A stretch of DNA of 64,000 nucleotides from Asanoa siamensis (GTDB lineage: Bacteria > Actinomycetota > Actinomycetes > Mycobacteriales > Micromonosporaceae): positions 62,001 through 126,000 of the forward strand of contig NZ_BONE01000003.1 of NCBI RefSeq assembly GCF_016862555.1, written 5' to 3'. The translations under genes were made by a program, and so were the position numbers. Of the stretch, positions 52,141 to 60,342 are shown in pieces. The notes beneath the pieces were generated by a model. It had not been told where the DNA came from, ran no database searches, and was given only the letters and a program-made list of their open reading frames with translations. How positions within the stretch are numbered: the stretch's first letter is position 1; every line of letters starts with the position of its first letter.

Positions 52141-53346
52141 ATGGATCCGGTGCGCAACCCCTACGCACCCGGCGCCGGCCAGCGTCCACCCGAGCTGGCC
52201 GGTCGCGACCGTGAGCTCGACGTCTTCGACGTCGTGCTGGAGCGGGTCGCCCGCGGCCGGCCCGAGCGCAGCCTGGTGCTCACCGGCCTGCGCGGCGTCG
52301 GCAAGACCGTGCTGCTCAACTCGTTGCGCTCCCAGGCCATCGGCCGGCTCTGGGGCACGGGCAAGATCGAGGCCCGGCCCGACCAGTCGCTGCGCCGCCC
52401 GGTCGCGGCCGCGCTGCACATGGCCGTGCGTGAGCTGGCGCCCCGGCACCGCGCGCCGGACCGGATCGACGACTTCCTCGGCGTGCTGAAGGCGTTCGCG
52501 CTGCGCGCCAACCAGGCCAACGCCAAGCTGCGCGACCGCTGGCAACCCGGCATCGACGTGCCGGTCAAGAACGGCCGGGCCGACTCCGGCGACATCGAGA
52601 TCGACCTGGTGGAGCTGTTCACCGACGCGGCCGCCGTGGCCACCGACGTGGGCACCGGCGTCGCCCTCTTCATCGACGAGATGCAGGACGTCCCGCCGGA
52701 CGACATCTCCGCCCTCTGCGCCGCGTGCCACGAGCTGTCGCAACTCGGCGCCCCGCTGATCGTGGTCGGCGCCGGCCTGCCGCACCTGCCGGCCGTGCTC
52801 TCGGCCGCCAAGTCCTACTCGGAGCGACTCTTCCGCTACCAGCGGATCGACCGGCTCGACCGGATCGCGGCCGACCAGGCACTCGGCGCGCCGGCGGCCC
52901 GGGAGGAGGTCGACTACGAGCCGAAGGCGCTCGACCTGCTCTACGAGAAGTCGGGCGGATACCCCTACTTCGTCCAGGCGTACGGGAAGGCGACCTGGGA
53001 CCACGCCCCGCGTACCCCCATCACCGCCGACGACGTCAAGGTGGCCGCGCCCGAAGCGGAGGCCGAGCTGGCGGTCGGGTTCTTCGGGTCCCGCTTCGAG
53101 CGCGCGACGCCGGCGGAACGCGAATACATGCGCGCGATGGCCGGGCTCTCGGTCAACAGCGGCTCCGACGACATGGACATCGCGGTCGCGACGGCGGAGG
53201 TCGCCCAGGCGCTCGGCCGCAAGCCGGCCAGCCTGTCACCGGCCCGTGACGCCCTCATCAAGAAGGGCCTCATCTACTCCGGCGAGCGCGGCACGGTCGC
53301 CTTCACGGTGCCCCACTTCGGACGGTATCTGCGCACGCAACCTTGA
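52141..53346 (+). CDS. AAA ATPase of the Orc1/Cdc6-related type
   Basis: A 401-residue ATPase with Walker A LRGVGKTVLL (about residues 50-59) and Walker B VALFIDEMQD (about 175-184), then a winged-helix-like C-terminus (about 300-400). The N-terminal PFAPG-type region reads PYAPGAGQRPPELAGRDREL. The class is widespread in actinobacteria with no established function and may bind DNA. The leaderless-type promoter and the CTAG cluster precede it. It is transcribed alone. Confidence 0.7.
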   Translation: MDPVRNPYAPGAGQRPPELAGRDRELDVFDVVLERVARGRPERSLVLTGLRGVGKTVLLNSLRSQAIGRLWGTGKIEARPDQSLRRPVAAALHMAVRELAPRHRAPDRIDDFLGVLKAFALRANQANAKLRDRWQPGIDVPVKNGRADSGDIEIDLVELFTDAAAVATDVGTGVALFIDEMQDVPPDDISALCAACHELSQLGAPLIVVGAGLPHLPAVLSAAKSYSERLFRYQRIDRLDRIAADQALGAPAAREEVDYEPKALDLLYEKSGGYPYFVQAYGKATWDHAPRTPITADDVKVAAPEAEAELAVGFFGSRFERATPAEREYMRAMAGLSVNSGSDDMDIAVATAEVAQALGRKPASLSPARDALIKKGLIYSGERGTVAFTVPHFGRYLRTQP

Positions 53347-53401
53347 CCGCGTCGCACCGTTTGGGGGATACACGCCCGCGTGACGGGGTAAGAGTTATGG
53401 C

Positions 53402-54010
53402 ATGAGTCCCGTACGTACGGTCGCGCGCCTGTTCCTCAGCACGATCTTCGTCGTCAGTGGCGCCCGCTCCATCGCCCGCCCGACGCCGTGGGTGCCGAGG
53501 GCCCAGAAGGTGAGCGAGAAGGTCGGCCCGCTCTTCGAGAAGGCCAGCCCGAAGCTGCCGACCGACGCCGAGTCGCTGGTGCGGATCGCCGGCGCGGCCC
53601 AGGTCGCGGCCGGGTTCATGCTCGCGACCGGCCGTTTCACCCGGCCCGCCGCGCTGGTGCTCGCCGGCACGCTGGTGCCGACGACCCTCGTCGCGCATCC
53701 GTTCTGGACGGTCAAGGACCCGGTCGAGCGCCGCCACCAGGAGACCCACTTCCTGAAGAACGTGGGTCTGCTCGGCGGGCTGCTGATGGCCGCGGCCGAC
53801 ACCAAGGGTCGTCCGGGCCTGGCCTGGCGCGCGAGCCACTACGCGGGGCACAGCCGGCACGCCCTCGAGCACGGCCGGCACAACCTGGAGCACGGGCTGC
53901 ACTCGATCGGGCAGAGCGGCCAGTCGGTGCGCCGGGCGGCCAAGACGGCGCGCCGCGAGGCCAGGATCGCGTACCGCGCCGCGGCGGCCGGGCGGCGGTT
54001 GCCCAGCTAA
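53402..54010 (+). CDS. DoxX family membrane protein
   Basis: A 202-residue DoxX-type protein: helices at about residues 8-25, 68-92 and 115-135, with PTPWVPRAQKVSEKVGPL near the start and a long basic C-terminal tail (SVRRAAKTARREARIAYRAAA). The family takes part in quinone-linked or thiol redox metabolism in membranes, function often unclear. It is preceded by TAAGAG at 53389-53394, 7 nt from ATG 53402. Confidence 0.82.
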   Translation: MSPVRTVARLFLSTIFVVSGARSIARPTPWVPRAQKVSEKVGPLFEKASPKLPTDAESLVRIAGAAQVAAGFMLATGRFTRPAALVLAGTLVPTTLVAHPFWTVKDPVERRHQETHFLKNVGLLGGLLMAAADTKGRPGLAWRASHYAGHSRHALEHGRHNLEHGLHSIGQSGQSVRRAAKTARREARIAYRAAAAGRRLPS

Positions 54011-54125
54011 CGCCAGCTGAATCCGACAACAACGACCCGAAACGTATGAACCAGTCGCCCTGCGTTAACGCGGACGAAATGTCGCGAACTAGTGTGGGAT
54101 CGGACACGGTCAGATAACGCGCCGG

Positions 54126-54135
54126 GTGACGTCAC
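54126..54135. promoter_or_regulatory. palindrome GTGACGTCAC near the GT87 promoter
   Basis: A perfect 10-bp palindrome sits upstream of TAGGCT (54147-54152), where the -35 of this promoter would be. It could be an operator for a dimeric regulator acting on the glycosyltransferase gene at 54203. Confidence 0.4.
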
Positions 54136-54202
54136 ACGAGCCCCTCTAGGCTCGATACAGACCTGGACGGCACGTTACAAAGGGTACGGGGGTGGCCACG
54201 CC

Positions 54203-55672
54203 ATGCCGGCGACCGTCGGAAGACGGACCGACCGCCTCGTCCCGACCAGCAGCCCTGTCCGTGGGATCTATCGTCGAAACGTTGTGCGCCTCGGCCTCCT
54301 GGCCGGCGCGTTCATCACGGCCTGGTACGCCATCGGTGCGTTCGGACGGCCGTACAACTTCTTCGACATGAAGATCTACCACGGCGCGGTTGTGTGGTGG
54401 GCGAGCGGACGCGATCTCTACGCATTTGCAGCGCCGGACACCGGGCTGGGGTTCACCTACCCACCCTTCGCCGGCGTGCTCATGCTGCCGATGTCGCGTG
54501 TGTCGTTCGGGGCCGCGGCCTGGATCAACGTGGCGGCGAGCCTGCTCGCGCTCGCGGTGGTCATGTGGGCGCTGCTCGGCCCGATCGCCCGCCGCTACGG
54601 CTGGTCACGCTGGTTCGCCACGGGGCTCGCGGTCGCCGCGGCCGCCGCCATCGAGCCCGTGCGTGAGACCTTCGGCTACGGCCAGATCAACCTGCTGCTG
54701 TTCCTGCTGATCATGGCGGACATGGTCGCGCTGCGCTGGCGCGCCCGGGCCAGCGCCGGCTTCGTGCCGACCGGTGGCGCGCTCGTCCGCTTCATCCGCG
54801 GCGGCTCGTGGGCGGGTGTCGGCATCGGCCTCGCCGCCTCGATCAAGCTGACCCCCGCGCTCTTCGTGGTCTACCTGCTGGTCACCCGCCAGTGGCGCGC
54901 CGCGACCACGGCGGTCGCGACGGCGATCGGCGTCAGCGCGGCCACGTTCCTGGTGGCCGGCAAGGACTCGGCCGCGTACTTCCTCCGGGTGATCTGGGAG
55001 ACCGAGCGCGTCGGCGCCGCCGACATGACGCCCAACCAGTCGCTGGCCGGCGTGCTGGCCCGTCTCTACGACACGGCCGAGGCGCCGACGCTGCTCTGGC
55101 TGTCGTTCGCGGTGCTGATGCTCGCCGTGGGCCTGTCCCGCGCGGCCCGCGCCCACGCCGACGGCGACGAGTTGACGGCGTTCGCCCTGGTCGGCCTCAC
55201 GGCCAACGTGATCAGCCCGATCTCGTGGTCGCACCACCTGGTCTTCGTGATCCCGGCGATCGTGGTCCTGGCCGACGCGGCGATGCGCCGCCGGGACGCC
55301 AGCCGCGGCCTGGAGAGCGGCCGCCGCCTGACCCGCCGGGGCCTGACCCCGAGCGCGGGCATGAGCGGCCCGGCCCAACTCCGCACACCGATCTGGTTCC
55401 CGGCGCTGACGGGCCTCCGCCACGCGAGCGCCGCGCTGGCCGTCTACGTGCTGTTCCTGGTCTCGCCGATCTGGCCGTACGAGCACCAACTGCCCGAGTT
55501 CTCCCACTACGAGGACGGCCTATGGGGCGCCCTGATGGAGAACTCGCTGGCACTCGCGCTGATCATCCTGGTCGCCACCCTGCCGTGGCGCCCGGGCGCG
55601 GAGCCGGCGTTCTACCCGGAGCGCTTCCGCGTCGACCGCCGCGCGATTCACCAACAGCAGGTCAAGAGCTAG
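54203..55672 (+). CDS. GT87-type polyprenyl-phosphate mannosyltransferase
   Basis: A 489-residue membrane glycosyltransferase of the DUF2029/GT87 family (like PimE): about ten helices, with the catalytic loop FFDMKIYHGAVVWW near residue 55 (aspartate after the first helix), SRDLYAFAAPDTGLGFTYPPFAG around residue 75, IKLTPALFVVYLLVTR, and ISWSHHLVFVIP. Family members transfer mannose from polyprenyl-phosphate-mannose to lipid glycans in the outer leaflet. ATG 54203 was chosen; the open frame extends to 54092. Confidence 0.8.
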   Translation: MPATVGRRTDRLVPTSSPVRGIYRRNVVRLGLLAGAFITAWYAIGAFGRPYNFFDMKIYHGAVVWWASGRDLYAFAAPDTGLGFTYPPFAGVLMLPMSRVSFGAAAWINVAASLLALAVVMWALLGPIARRYGWSRWFATGLAVAAAAAIEPVRETFGYGQINLLLFLLIMADMVALRWRARASAGFVPTGGALVRFIRGGSWAGVGIGLAASIKLTPALFVVYLLVTRQWRAATTAVATAIGVSAATFLVAGKDSAAYFLRVIWETERVGAADMTPNQSLAGVLARLYDTAEAPTLLWLSFAVLMLAVGLSRAARAHADGDELTAFALVGLTANVISPISWSHHLVFVIPAIVVLADAAMRRRDASRGLESGRRLTRRGLTPSAGMSGPAQLRTPIWFPALTGLRHASAALAVYVLFLVSPIWPYEHQLPEFSHYEDGLWGALMENSLALALIILVATLPWRPGAEPAFYPERFRVDRRAIHQQQVKS

Positions 55673-55761
55673 ATCCTTGCCCGGGCCCGGCGGGGGCGCG
55701 ACCGTCGCTCCCGCCGGGCACCGCTCGCTCCGCTTCGCTGCCAGGCCCGCGGTGGTCAGGC

Positions 55762-56754
55762 TTATCCGACTTTCAGCGCGAGCTTCCCGAGGTAGTGATC
55801 GTTCAGCGCGCGATGCGCGTCGGCGGCTCGCTCCAACGGAAAGGTCCGCGCGACGTGGACCTCGAACGCGCCCGACTCGATGATGGCGTTCAGCCGGTCC
55901 GTGGCGGTTCGGCTTCGGTCCCCGTCGTAACCGACGACCTTCGATGTCGTGGGCACGGGCAGGACGCCGTTCGGCCAGGCGATCCGTCCGGAGGCCTTGA
56001 CCGCGCGCAGGGCGCGTTCGGCGATCTCGCCGCCCACCGTGACGAGAGCCCCGTCCAGTCCCTCGGGCGCGAACTCGGTCGCCGCGGCCGGCACGTCGTC
56101 CCTGCGACCGTCGATGGCCGCGTCGGCGCCCAGCCGCCGGGCCAGGGCGACGCCGTCGGCGCCCAGCCGCCGGGCCAGGGCGACGCCGTCGGCGCCGGAG
56201 GCCACGGCCAACACGCGGATGCCGCTGTGCCGCGCGAGTTGCACGGCCAGGTGCCCGATGCCGCCGCTGGCACCGAAGACCATGAGGCTGTCACCCGCGC
56301 GCAGGTCGAGCCGGTCGAGGCCGGTCAAGGCCGTGAGGGCGTCCCAGGCCATCGCGCCGGCCTGTTCGGTCGGCATCCGGGCGGGCACACGCGCCACGAA
56401 CTCCGCCGCCACCACGACGTAGTCGGCGTAGGCGCCACCCCGCGGCAGCGGCATCGTGGCCGCGTAGACACGCTCGCCGACCTCGAACCCGGTGACGTCG
56501 CGGCCGACCGCGGCGACCGTGCCCGCCGCGTCCCAGCCGAGGACGTAGGGGAAGGACGACGGGACGCCGAACACGCCGTCGTAGTCACCGTTCCGCTCGG
56601 CCGCGTCCCACGATCCGACCCCGGCGAACTCGACCCGCGTGAGGACGTCGCCGGCACCGACCTCAGGGACTGGTATCCGGCGCAGCGAGAGTTCGTCGAC
56701 TCCGCCGAACCGGTCCAGAACCACCGCGTTCATCGTCGAGCCACTGCCGCCCAT
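55762..56754 (-). CDS. NADP-dependent quinone-oxidoreductase-like protein (zinc-less MDR)
   Basis: A 330-residue MDR-family protein without zinc ligands. Rossmann motif FGASGGIGHLAVQLARHSG is near residue 157. An exact tandem duplication of 11 residues, DGVALARRLGA twice (two 33-bp units at about 56135-56200), sits in the nucleotide domain and is not a family feature. ATG 56754 was chosen because GGGAGG precedes it with 4-5 nt spacing. The divergent MarR gene probably controls it through two palindromes. Confidence 0.8.
   Translation of the reverse strand: MGGSGSTMNAVVLDRFGGVDELSLRRIPVPEVGAGDVLTRVEFAGVGSWDAAERNGDYDGVFGVPSSFPYVLGWDAAGTVAAVGRDVTGFEVGERVYAATMPLPRGGAYADYVVVAAEFVARVPARMPTEQAGAMAWDALTALTGLDRLDLRAGDSLMVFGASGGIGHLAVQLARHSGIRVLAVASGADGVALARRLGADGVALARRLGADAAIDGRRDDVPAAATEFAPEGLDGALVTVGGEIAERALRAVKASGRIAWPNGVLPVPTTSKVVGYDGDRSRTATDRLNAIIESGAFEVHVARTFPLERAADAHRALNDHYLGKLALKVG
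56135..56200. repeat. in-frame 33-bp tandem duplication
   Basis: Two head-to-tail exact 33-bp copies within the oxidoreductase gene encode the repeat DGVALARRLGA. The reading frame is kept, so the protein carries an extra 11 residues next to the dinucleotide-binding loop. Confidence 0.85.
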
Positions 56755-56770
56755 CGATCCTCCCAATTTA

Positions 56771-56818
56771 CTTGAGTTAATCAAGGATCATTGGATCACA
56801 GGTAGTTGAGCGGATCAA
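56771..56818. promoter_or_regulatory. two MarR-type operators
   Basis: TTGA-N5-TCAA occurs at 56772-56784 (CTTGAGTTAATCAAG) and 56806-56818 (TTGAGCGGATCAA). Centres are 34 bp apart. Together they cover the divergent gap between the oxidoreductase and the MarR genes. Such pairs are the usual binding sites of autorepressing MarR dimers. Confidence 0.6.
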
Positions 56819-56834
56819 GTAATCCCCTAAACTG

Positions 56835-57263
56835 ATGGCCATGGCGCTACCGAACGGCCCCGTTACCGCCTCGTCCGAGGCGGAGACCGTCCTCTTCGAC
56901 CTGGTCGACGTGTACGACCGCGCCTACGAGGCAGCCGCGGCCGAGCTGTCGCTGAGTTCCGCGCAGGCATGCGTGCTCGGGCGGCTGGACACGCCTCGCC
57001 GGATGGGCGCCCTGGCCGAGGACCTCGGCTGCGACGCCTCCAACATCACCCAGATCGTCGTGCGGCTCGAGGCACTCGGCCTCGCGGCTCGCGAACCGGA
57101 TCCCGCGGATCGCCGCGGACGACTCGTCGCGCGTACCCCCCGAGGAGACGAGGTCAATCGACGGTTCGCGACGGCCTTCACGTTCGCCCGCACGGCCGTC
57201 GGCCGGCTGTCACCCGACGAACAGGACCTGTTGACGGCGCTGCTGCGAAAGGCGCTGGGCTGA
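56835..57263 (+). CDS. MarR family transcriptional regulator
   Basis: A 142-residue winged-helix regulator: LSLSSAQACVLGRLDTPR, HTH MGALAEDLGCDASNITQIV and wing ADRRGRLVARTPRG. It probably represses itself and the divergent oxidoreductase gene via the TTGA-N5-TCAA sites. The inducer is unknown, likely an electrophile or quinone, as with other MarR/oxidoreductase pairs (inference). ATG 56835. Confidence 0.88.
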   Translation: MAMALPNGPVTASSEAETVLFDLVDVYDRAYEAAAAELSLSSAQACVLGRLDTPRRMGALAEDLGCDASNITQIVVRLEALGLAAREPDPADRRGRLVARTPRGDEVNRRFATAFTFARTAVGRLSPDEQDLLTALLRKALG

Positions 57264-57271
57264 GCCGGCGC

Positions 57272-57682
57272 CTACGGGCAGTTGACCCATTCCTCGGTGC
57301 CGTCGGCGAATACCTGGCGCTTCCAGATCGGGAGGCGGGCCTTGGCCTCGTCGACCAGGCGGCCGCAGGCCGCGAACGCCGCACCGCGGTGGGCCGTGCT
57401 GACCGCGGCCACCAGGGCCACGTCGCCGATCTTCAGGGCGCCGACGCGATGGGACACCGCTACCGCGTGAACCTCGGGCTCTTTGGAGATCTCCGCCGCG
57501 ACCTCGCGCAGCACCTCGAGCGCCGACGGGTGGCCTTCGTAGTCGAGCGAGACCACCGCGCGGCCGCCGTCGTGGTCGCGGACCACGCCCTGGAACGAGA
57601 CCACCGCGCCCGCGCGCGGGTCGGCGACCGCCGCCTCGTGTGCGGCGAGGTCGAGCGGGTCGGACGTCACGGTGACGATCAC
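57272..57682 (-). CDS. moaE: molybdopterin synthase large subunit
   Basis: A 136-residue MoaE that builds the dithiolene of molybdopterin from precursor Z with MoaD. Family marks: GAVVSFQGVVRDHDGG, LDYEGHPSALEVL, HRVGALKIGDVALVAAV and the catalytic Lys in RLPIWKRQVFADG. It is the last gene of the minus-strand operon; its GTG start overlaps the moeA stop by 4 bp. MoaD is at 46 kb. Confidence 0.93.
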   Translation of the reverse strand: MIVTVTSDPLDLAAHEAAVADPRAGAVVSFQGVVRDHDGGRAVVSLDYEGHPSALEVLREVAAEISKEPEVHAVAVSHRVGALKIGDVALVAAVSTAHRGAAFAACGRLVDEAKARLPIWKRQVFADGTEEWVNCP

Positions 57683-58908
57683 GGTCGTTCTCCCGGGAGT
57701 AGCGGCAACGGTACGAACGGTACCCGCGCGCCCGGCTCGCCCGTGGTGCCCGGCGCGATCACGGCGAAACCGTGTGCCATCGCCAGCCCGCGCAGCATCG
57801 CCGAACCGACGTGGCGCAGCGGGCGGGCCGTGCCCGAGGCCGGGTCGACGTGTACGAGGGCCAGGTGCGTGTAGTTGCCCCGGCCCGGCACCGGCTCGGC
57901 CAGCTCGACCGAGCCGAGCTCGGGCAGCGCGCGCCCGCGCAGGCCCGCGAGCAGCGGCTCGACCAGCGAGGCGAGCGCGACCAGTGCCGACTGTGGATTG
58001 CCGGGCAGGCCCGCGACGAACCGGACCCGGCCGTCGTCGCCGGTCACGCGGGCGACCAGCATCGGGAAGCCCGGCCGCACCGCGACGGTGTTGACCAGGT
58101 ATTCGGCGCCGAGTGCCGCGAGTGCCGGGTGCAGGTGGTCGACCGGGCCGTGCATGGTGCCGCCGGTCGTGCAGACCAGGTCGGCGTCGGCCAGCGCCGA
58201 GCGGATCGCCGCCACGTGCGCGTCGAGCGTGTCCTCGACCGGGCCGACCACGGCTCCGGGTGCGATCGCACAGCCGTACCGCCGGAGCAGGGCCGGGACG
58301 TTCGGACCAAGCGCGTCCCGCACACGGCCGTCGCCGGGCGGACCCTGGGTGAGCAACTCGTCGCCGAACACCCGCAGCGCCGCCCGCGGCCGGGGCCGCA
58401 CGGCGAGCGTGTCGTAGCCACAGGACGCCGCCAGCCCGAGCACACCCGGGTCGACCGGCGTGCCGGCCGGGACGAGCAGCTCGCCGAGCTCGGCCTCCTC
58501 ACCGGGCCGGCGCCACTCGACGGTCTCCCGCAGCCGGCCGGTGATCCGGCCGTCGTCGGTGCGGGCCGACTCCTCGACCCGGAGCACCGCCTCGGCGCCG
58601 GGCGGCAGCATCCCGCCGGTGGCGATCTCGACGGCCGTGCCGTCGTCGGGCAGCGGCGCGGAGGAGTTGCCGGCGAGCACGGCGCCGACCAGCCGCCAGG
58701 GCGCCGGGCCACGGACGGCGTAGCCGTCCACACTCGACGTCGGAAAGGCCGGCAGCGTGGTCAGCGTGACCAGGTCCTGCGCGAGCGTGAGGCCGTCGGC
58801 CTCGTCGACCGGCACCTCGACGGGCGGCACCGCGGCCGCACGCCCGGCCTCGTGCATCATCGTGCGGGCGGCGGCCCAGGTGGTGGTCGCGACAGTTTCG
58901 GCGGTCAC
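57679..58908 (-). CDS. moeA: molybdopterin molybdenumtransferase
   Basis: A 409-residue MoeA that inserts molybdate into adenylylated molybdopterin. Seen: TTLPAFPTSSVDGYAV, IATGGMLPPGAEAVLRVEE, CTTGGTMHGPVDHLHPA (nucleotide-binding), LPGNPQSALVALASL. Length normal. GTG start with AGCCTA (TAGGCT on the minus strand, 58915-58920) 6 nt upstream, so it has its own promoter inside the operon, 28 nt downstream of the mog stop. Confidence 0.92.
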   Translation of the reverse strand: MTAETVATTTWAAARTMMHEAGRAAAVPPVEVPVDEADGLTLAQDLVTLTTLPAFPTSSVDGYAVRGPAPWRLVGAVLAGNSSAPLPDDGTAVEIATGGMLPPGAEAVLRVEESARTDDGRITGRLRETVEWRRPGEEAELGELLVPAGTPVDPGVLGLAASCGYDTLAVRPRPRAALRVFGDELLTQGPPGDGRVRDALGPNVPALLRRYGCAIAPGAVVGPVEDTLDAHVAAIRSALADADLVCTTGGTMHGPVDHLHPALAALGAEYLVNTVAVRPGFPMLVARVTGDDGRVRFVAGLPGNPQSALVALASLVEPLLAGLRGRALPELGSVELAEPVPGRGNYTHLALVHVDPASGTARPLRHVGSAMLRGLAMAHGFAVIAPGTTGEPGARVPFVPLPLLPGERP

Positions 58909-58914
58909 CCTGCG

Positions 58915-58920
58915 AGCCTA
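58915..58920 (-). promoter_or_regulatory. -10 hexamer TAGGCT upstream of moeA
   Basis: Minus-strand TAGGCT ends 6 nt before the GTG of moeA at 58908, in the 27-nt gap after mog, indicating an internal leaderless promoter. Confidence 0.5.
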
Positions 58921-58935
58921 TCGCCGCGACGTGTT

Positions 58936-59421
58936 CTAGAGGTTGGGCGCGGGATGATCTCCGCCGCGGAGTTGGTCGACCGCGTGCACCAGGATCGGGC
59001 CCAGCACCGCGAGGCCGTCGCGGGCGCCGCCCTTCGAGCCGGGCAGGTTGATCACCAGGGTGCGGCCGGCCACGCCGGCGACGCCGCGGGACAGGGCCGC
59101 CGCGGGGATCTGCTCGCGGCTGTGGGCCCGGATCGCCTCGGCGATGCCCGGCACCTCGTAGTCGAGCAGCAGCTTGGTCATCTCGGGCGTCTGGTCGGTC
59201 GGCGTGATGCCGGTGCCGCCGCTGGTCACGACGACCTCGATGCCCTCGGCGATGGACATCCGCAGCGCCTGCGCGACCGGTTCGCCGTCGGGCACCACGA
59301 TCGGCTCGCCGACCTCGCAGCCGATCTGCCGCAGGCCCTCGACCAGGATCGGGCCGCTGGTGTCCGCGTAGACCCCGGCGGCCGCACGGTTGGAAGCCAC
59401 GATCACACGGGCGCGGATCAC
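58936..59421 (-). CDS. mog: molybdopterin adenylyltransferase (MogA/MoaB type)
   Basis: A 161-residue protein that adenylates molybdopterin before MoeA acts. Motifs: VIVASNRAAAGVYADTSG, VVTSGGTGITPTDQTPE and VINLPGSKGGARD. Its GTG start at 59421 overlaps the moaC stop by 4 bp (GTGA); a longer frame to 59442 is less likely. Between it and moeA is a 27-nt gap. Confidence 0.9.
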   Translation of the reverse strand: MIRARVIVASNRAAAGVYADTSGPILVEGLRQIGCEVGEPIVVPDGEPVAQALRMSIAEGIEVVVTSGGTGITPTDQTPEMTKLLLDYEVPGIAEAIRAHSREQIPAAALSRGVAGVAGRTLVINLPGSKGGARDGLAVLGPILVHAVDQLRGGDHPAPNL

Positions 59422-59903
59422 TGCTCGTCCTCCCTGTCCCACAGGCCGGTCTTGCCGCCTTCCTTGCGCAGCACCCGGATGTCGGTGATCGCCGCGGCCG
59501 GGTCGACCGCCTTGACCATGTCGACCAGGGCCAGCCCGGCGGTCGCGACGGCGGTCAGCGCTTCCATCTCGACTCCGGTGCGGTCGGCGGTACGCGTGAC
59601 CGCGGTGATCTCCACGGTCGTCTCGCCGATCTCGAAGTCGACGGTCACCCCGGTCAGGGCGATCGGATGGCAGAGCGGCACCAGGTCGGGTGTCTTCTTC
59701 GCGCCCATGATGCCCGCGATCCGGGCGACCGCCAGCGCGTCGCCCTTGGGGAGGCCCTCGCGGCGCAGGAGGTCGATCACCTCGGCGGTGGTGCGCAGCC
59801 GGCCGGCGGCGGTGGCCCGCCGGGCGGAGACATCTTTCGCGGAGACGTCGACCATGCGAGCGGCTCCGCTCTCGTCGACGTGCGTCAGGTTGGTCTCACC
59901 CAC
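59418..59903 (-). CDS. moaC: cyclic pyranopterin monophosphate synthase
   Basis: A 161-residue MoaC that forms cyclic pyranopterin phosphate from the MoaA product. Motifs: RMVDVSAKDVSARRATAAG, KKTPDLVPLCHPIALTG, GVEMEALTAVATAGLALVD and the Lys/Asp in VKAVDPAA. It is the first gene of the minus-strand operon moaC-mog-moeA-moaE. GTG start with TAGGCT (minus, 59910-59915) 6 nt upstream. Confidence 0.95.
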   Translation of the reverse strand: MGETNLTHVDESGAARMVDVSAKDVSARRATAAGRLRTTAEVIDLLRREGLPKGDALAVARIAGIMGAKKTPDLVPLCHPIALTGVTVDFEIGETTVEITAVTRTADRTGVEMEALTAVATAGLALVDMVKAVDPAAAITDIRVLRKEGGKTGLWDREDEQ

Positions 59904-59909
59904 GCTGTG

Positions 59910-59915
59910 AGCCTA
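59910..59915 (-). promoter_or_regulatory. -10 hexamer TAGGCT of the moaC operon
   Basis: Minus-strand TAGGCT (AGCCTA on the plus strand) ends 6 nt before the moaC GTG, so the operon transcript is expected to be leaderless. Confidence 0.5.
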
Positions 59916-60025
59916 TCGGGACCAGCGGGCACCGTGCGGTACCAACGGTTTCCCCCGCAGTTATATCGATCTCGTAGTATCGCACAAATTTTGTCCGCTG
60001 CTCGGACGGTTTGTTAATGCACCCT

Positions 60026-60035
60026 GAATGCATTC
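60026..60035. promoter_or_regulatory. perfect palindrome GAATGCATTC
   Basis: Ten-bp perfect palindrome in the lower-GC gap between moaC and the GGDEF-EAL gene. A related element is present at 60314-60342, so a shared DNA-binding protein is plausible. Confidence 0.4.
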
Positions 60036-60313
60036 GCCGCTCGCCCGGAAGGAGCATAGACCGTTGTCCGATCGGCTACGCAGCGTGTCAGTTCGATGGT
60101 CAGTCACCGGGGTTTGATCCGGCCTTATCGGGATTGGTCCAAGTATGCAGATGCGGAGCGTTGACATAAGTCACGCGAGCAGGGGTGGTCCCTTACCGCT
60201 TCTAGGCCGAGAATATGCAGTGCCACCCATTGCCCACGCACCGCACACAATCGCTGACTGCCCGCTCGGTTCCGATTCCATAGAGCGGTTCGGACCGAAT
60301 CGTACAAACCGCA

Positions 60314-60342
60314 CTGACGTGAATGCGCTATGCATTCGTCAG
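60314..60342. promoter_or_regulatory. long inverted repeat with GAATGC/GCATTC core
   Basis: Arms CTGACGTGAATGC and GCATTCGTCAG pair over 11 bp with a 2-nt bulge; the loop is GCTAT. It could act as an operator or an RNA hairpin. Confidence 0.45.
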
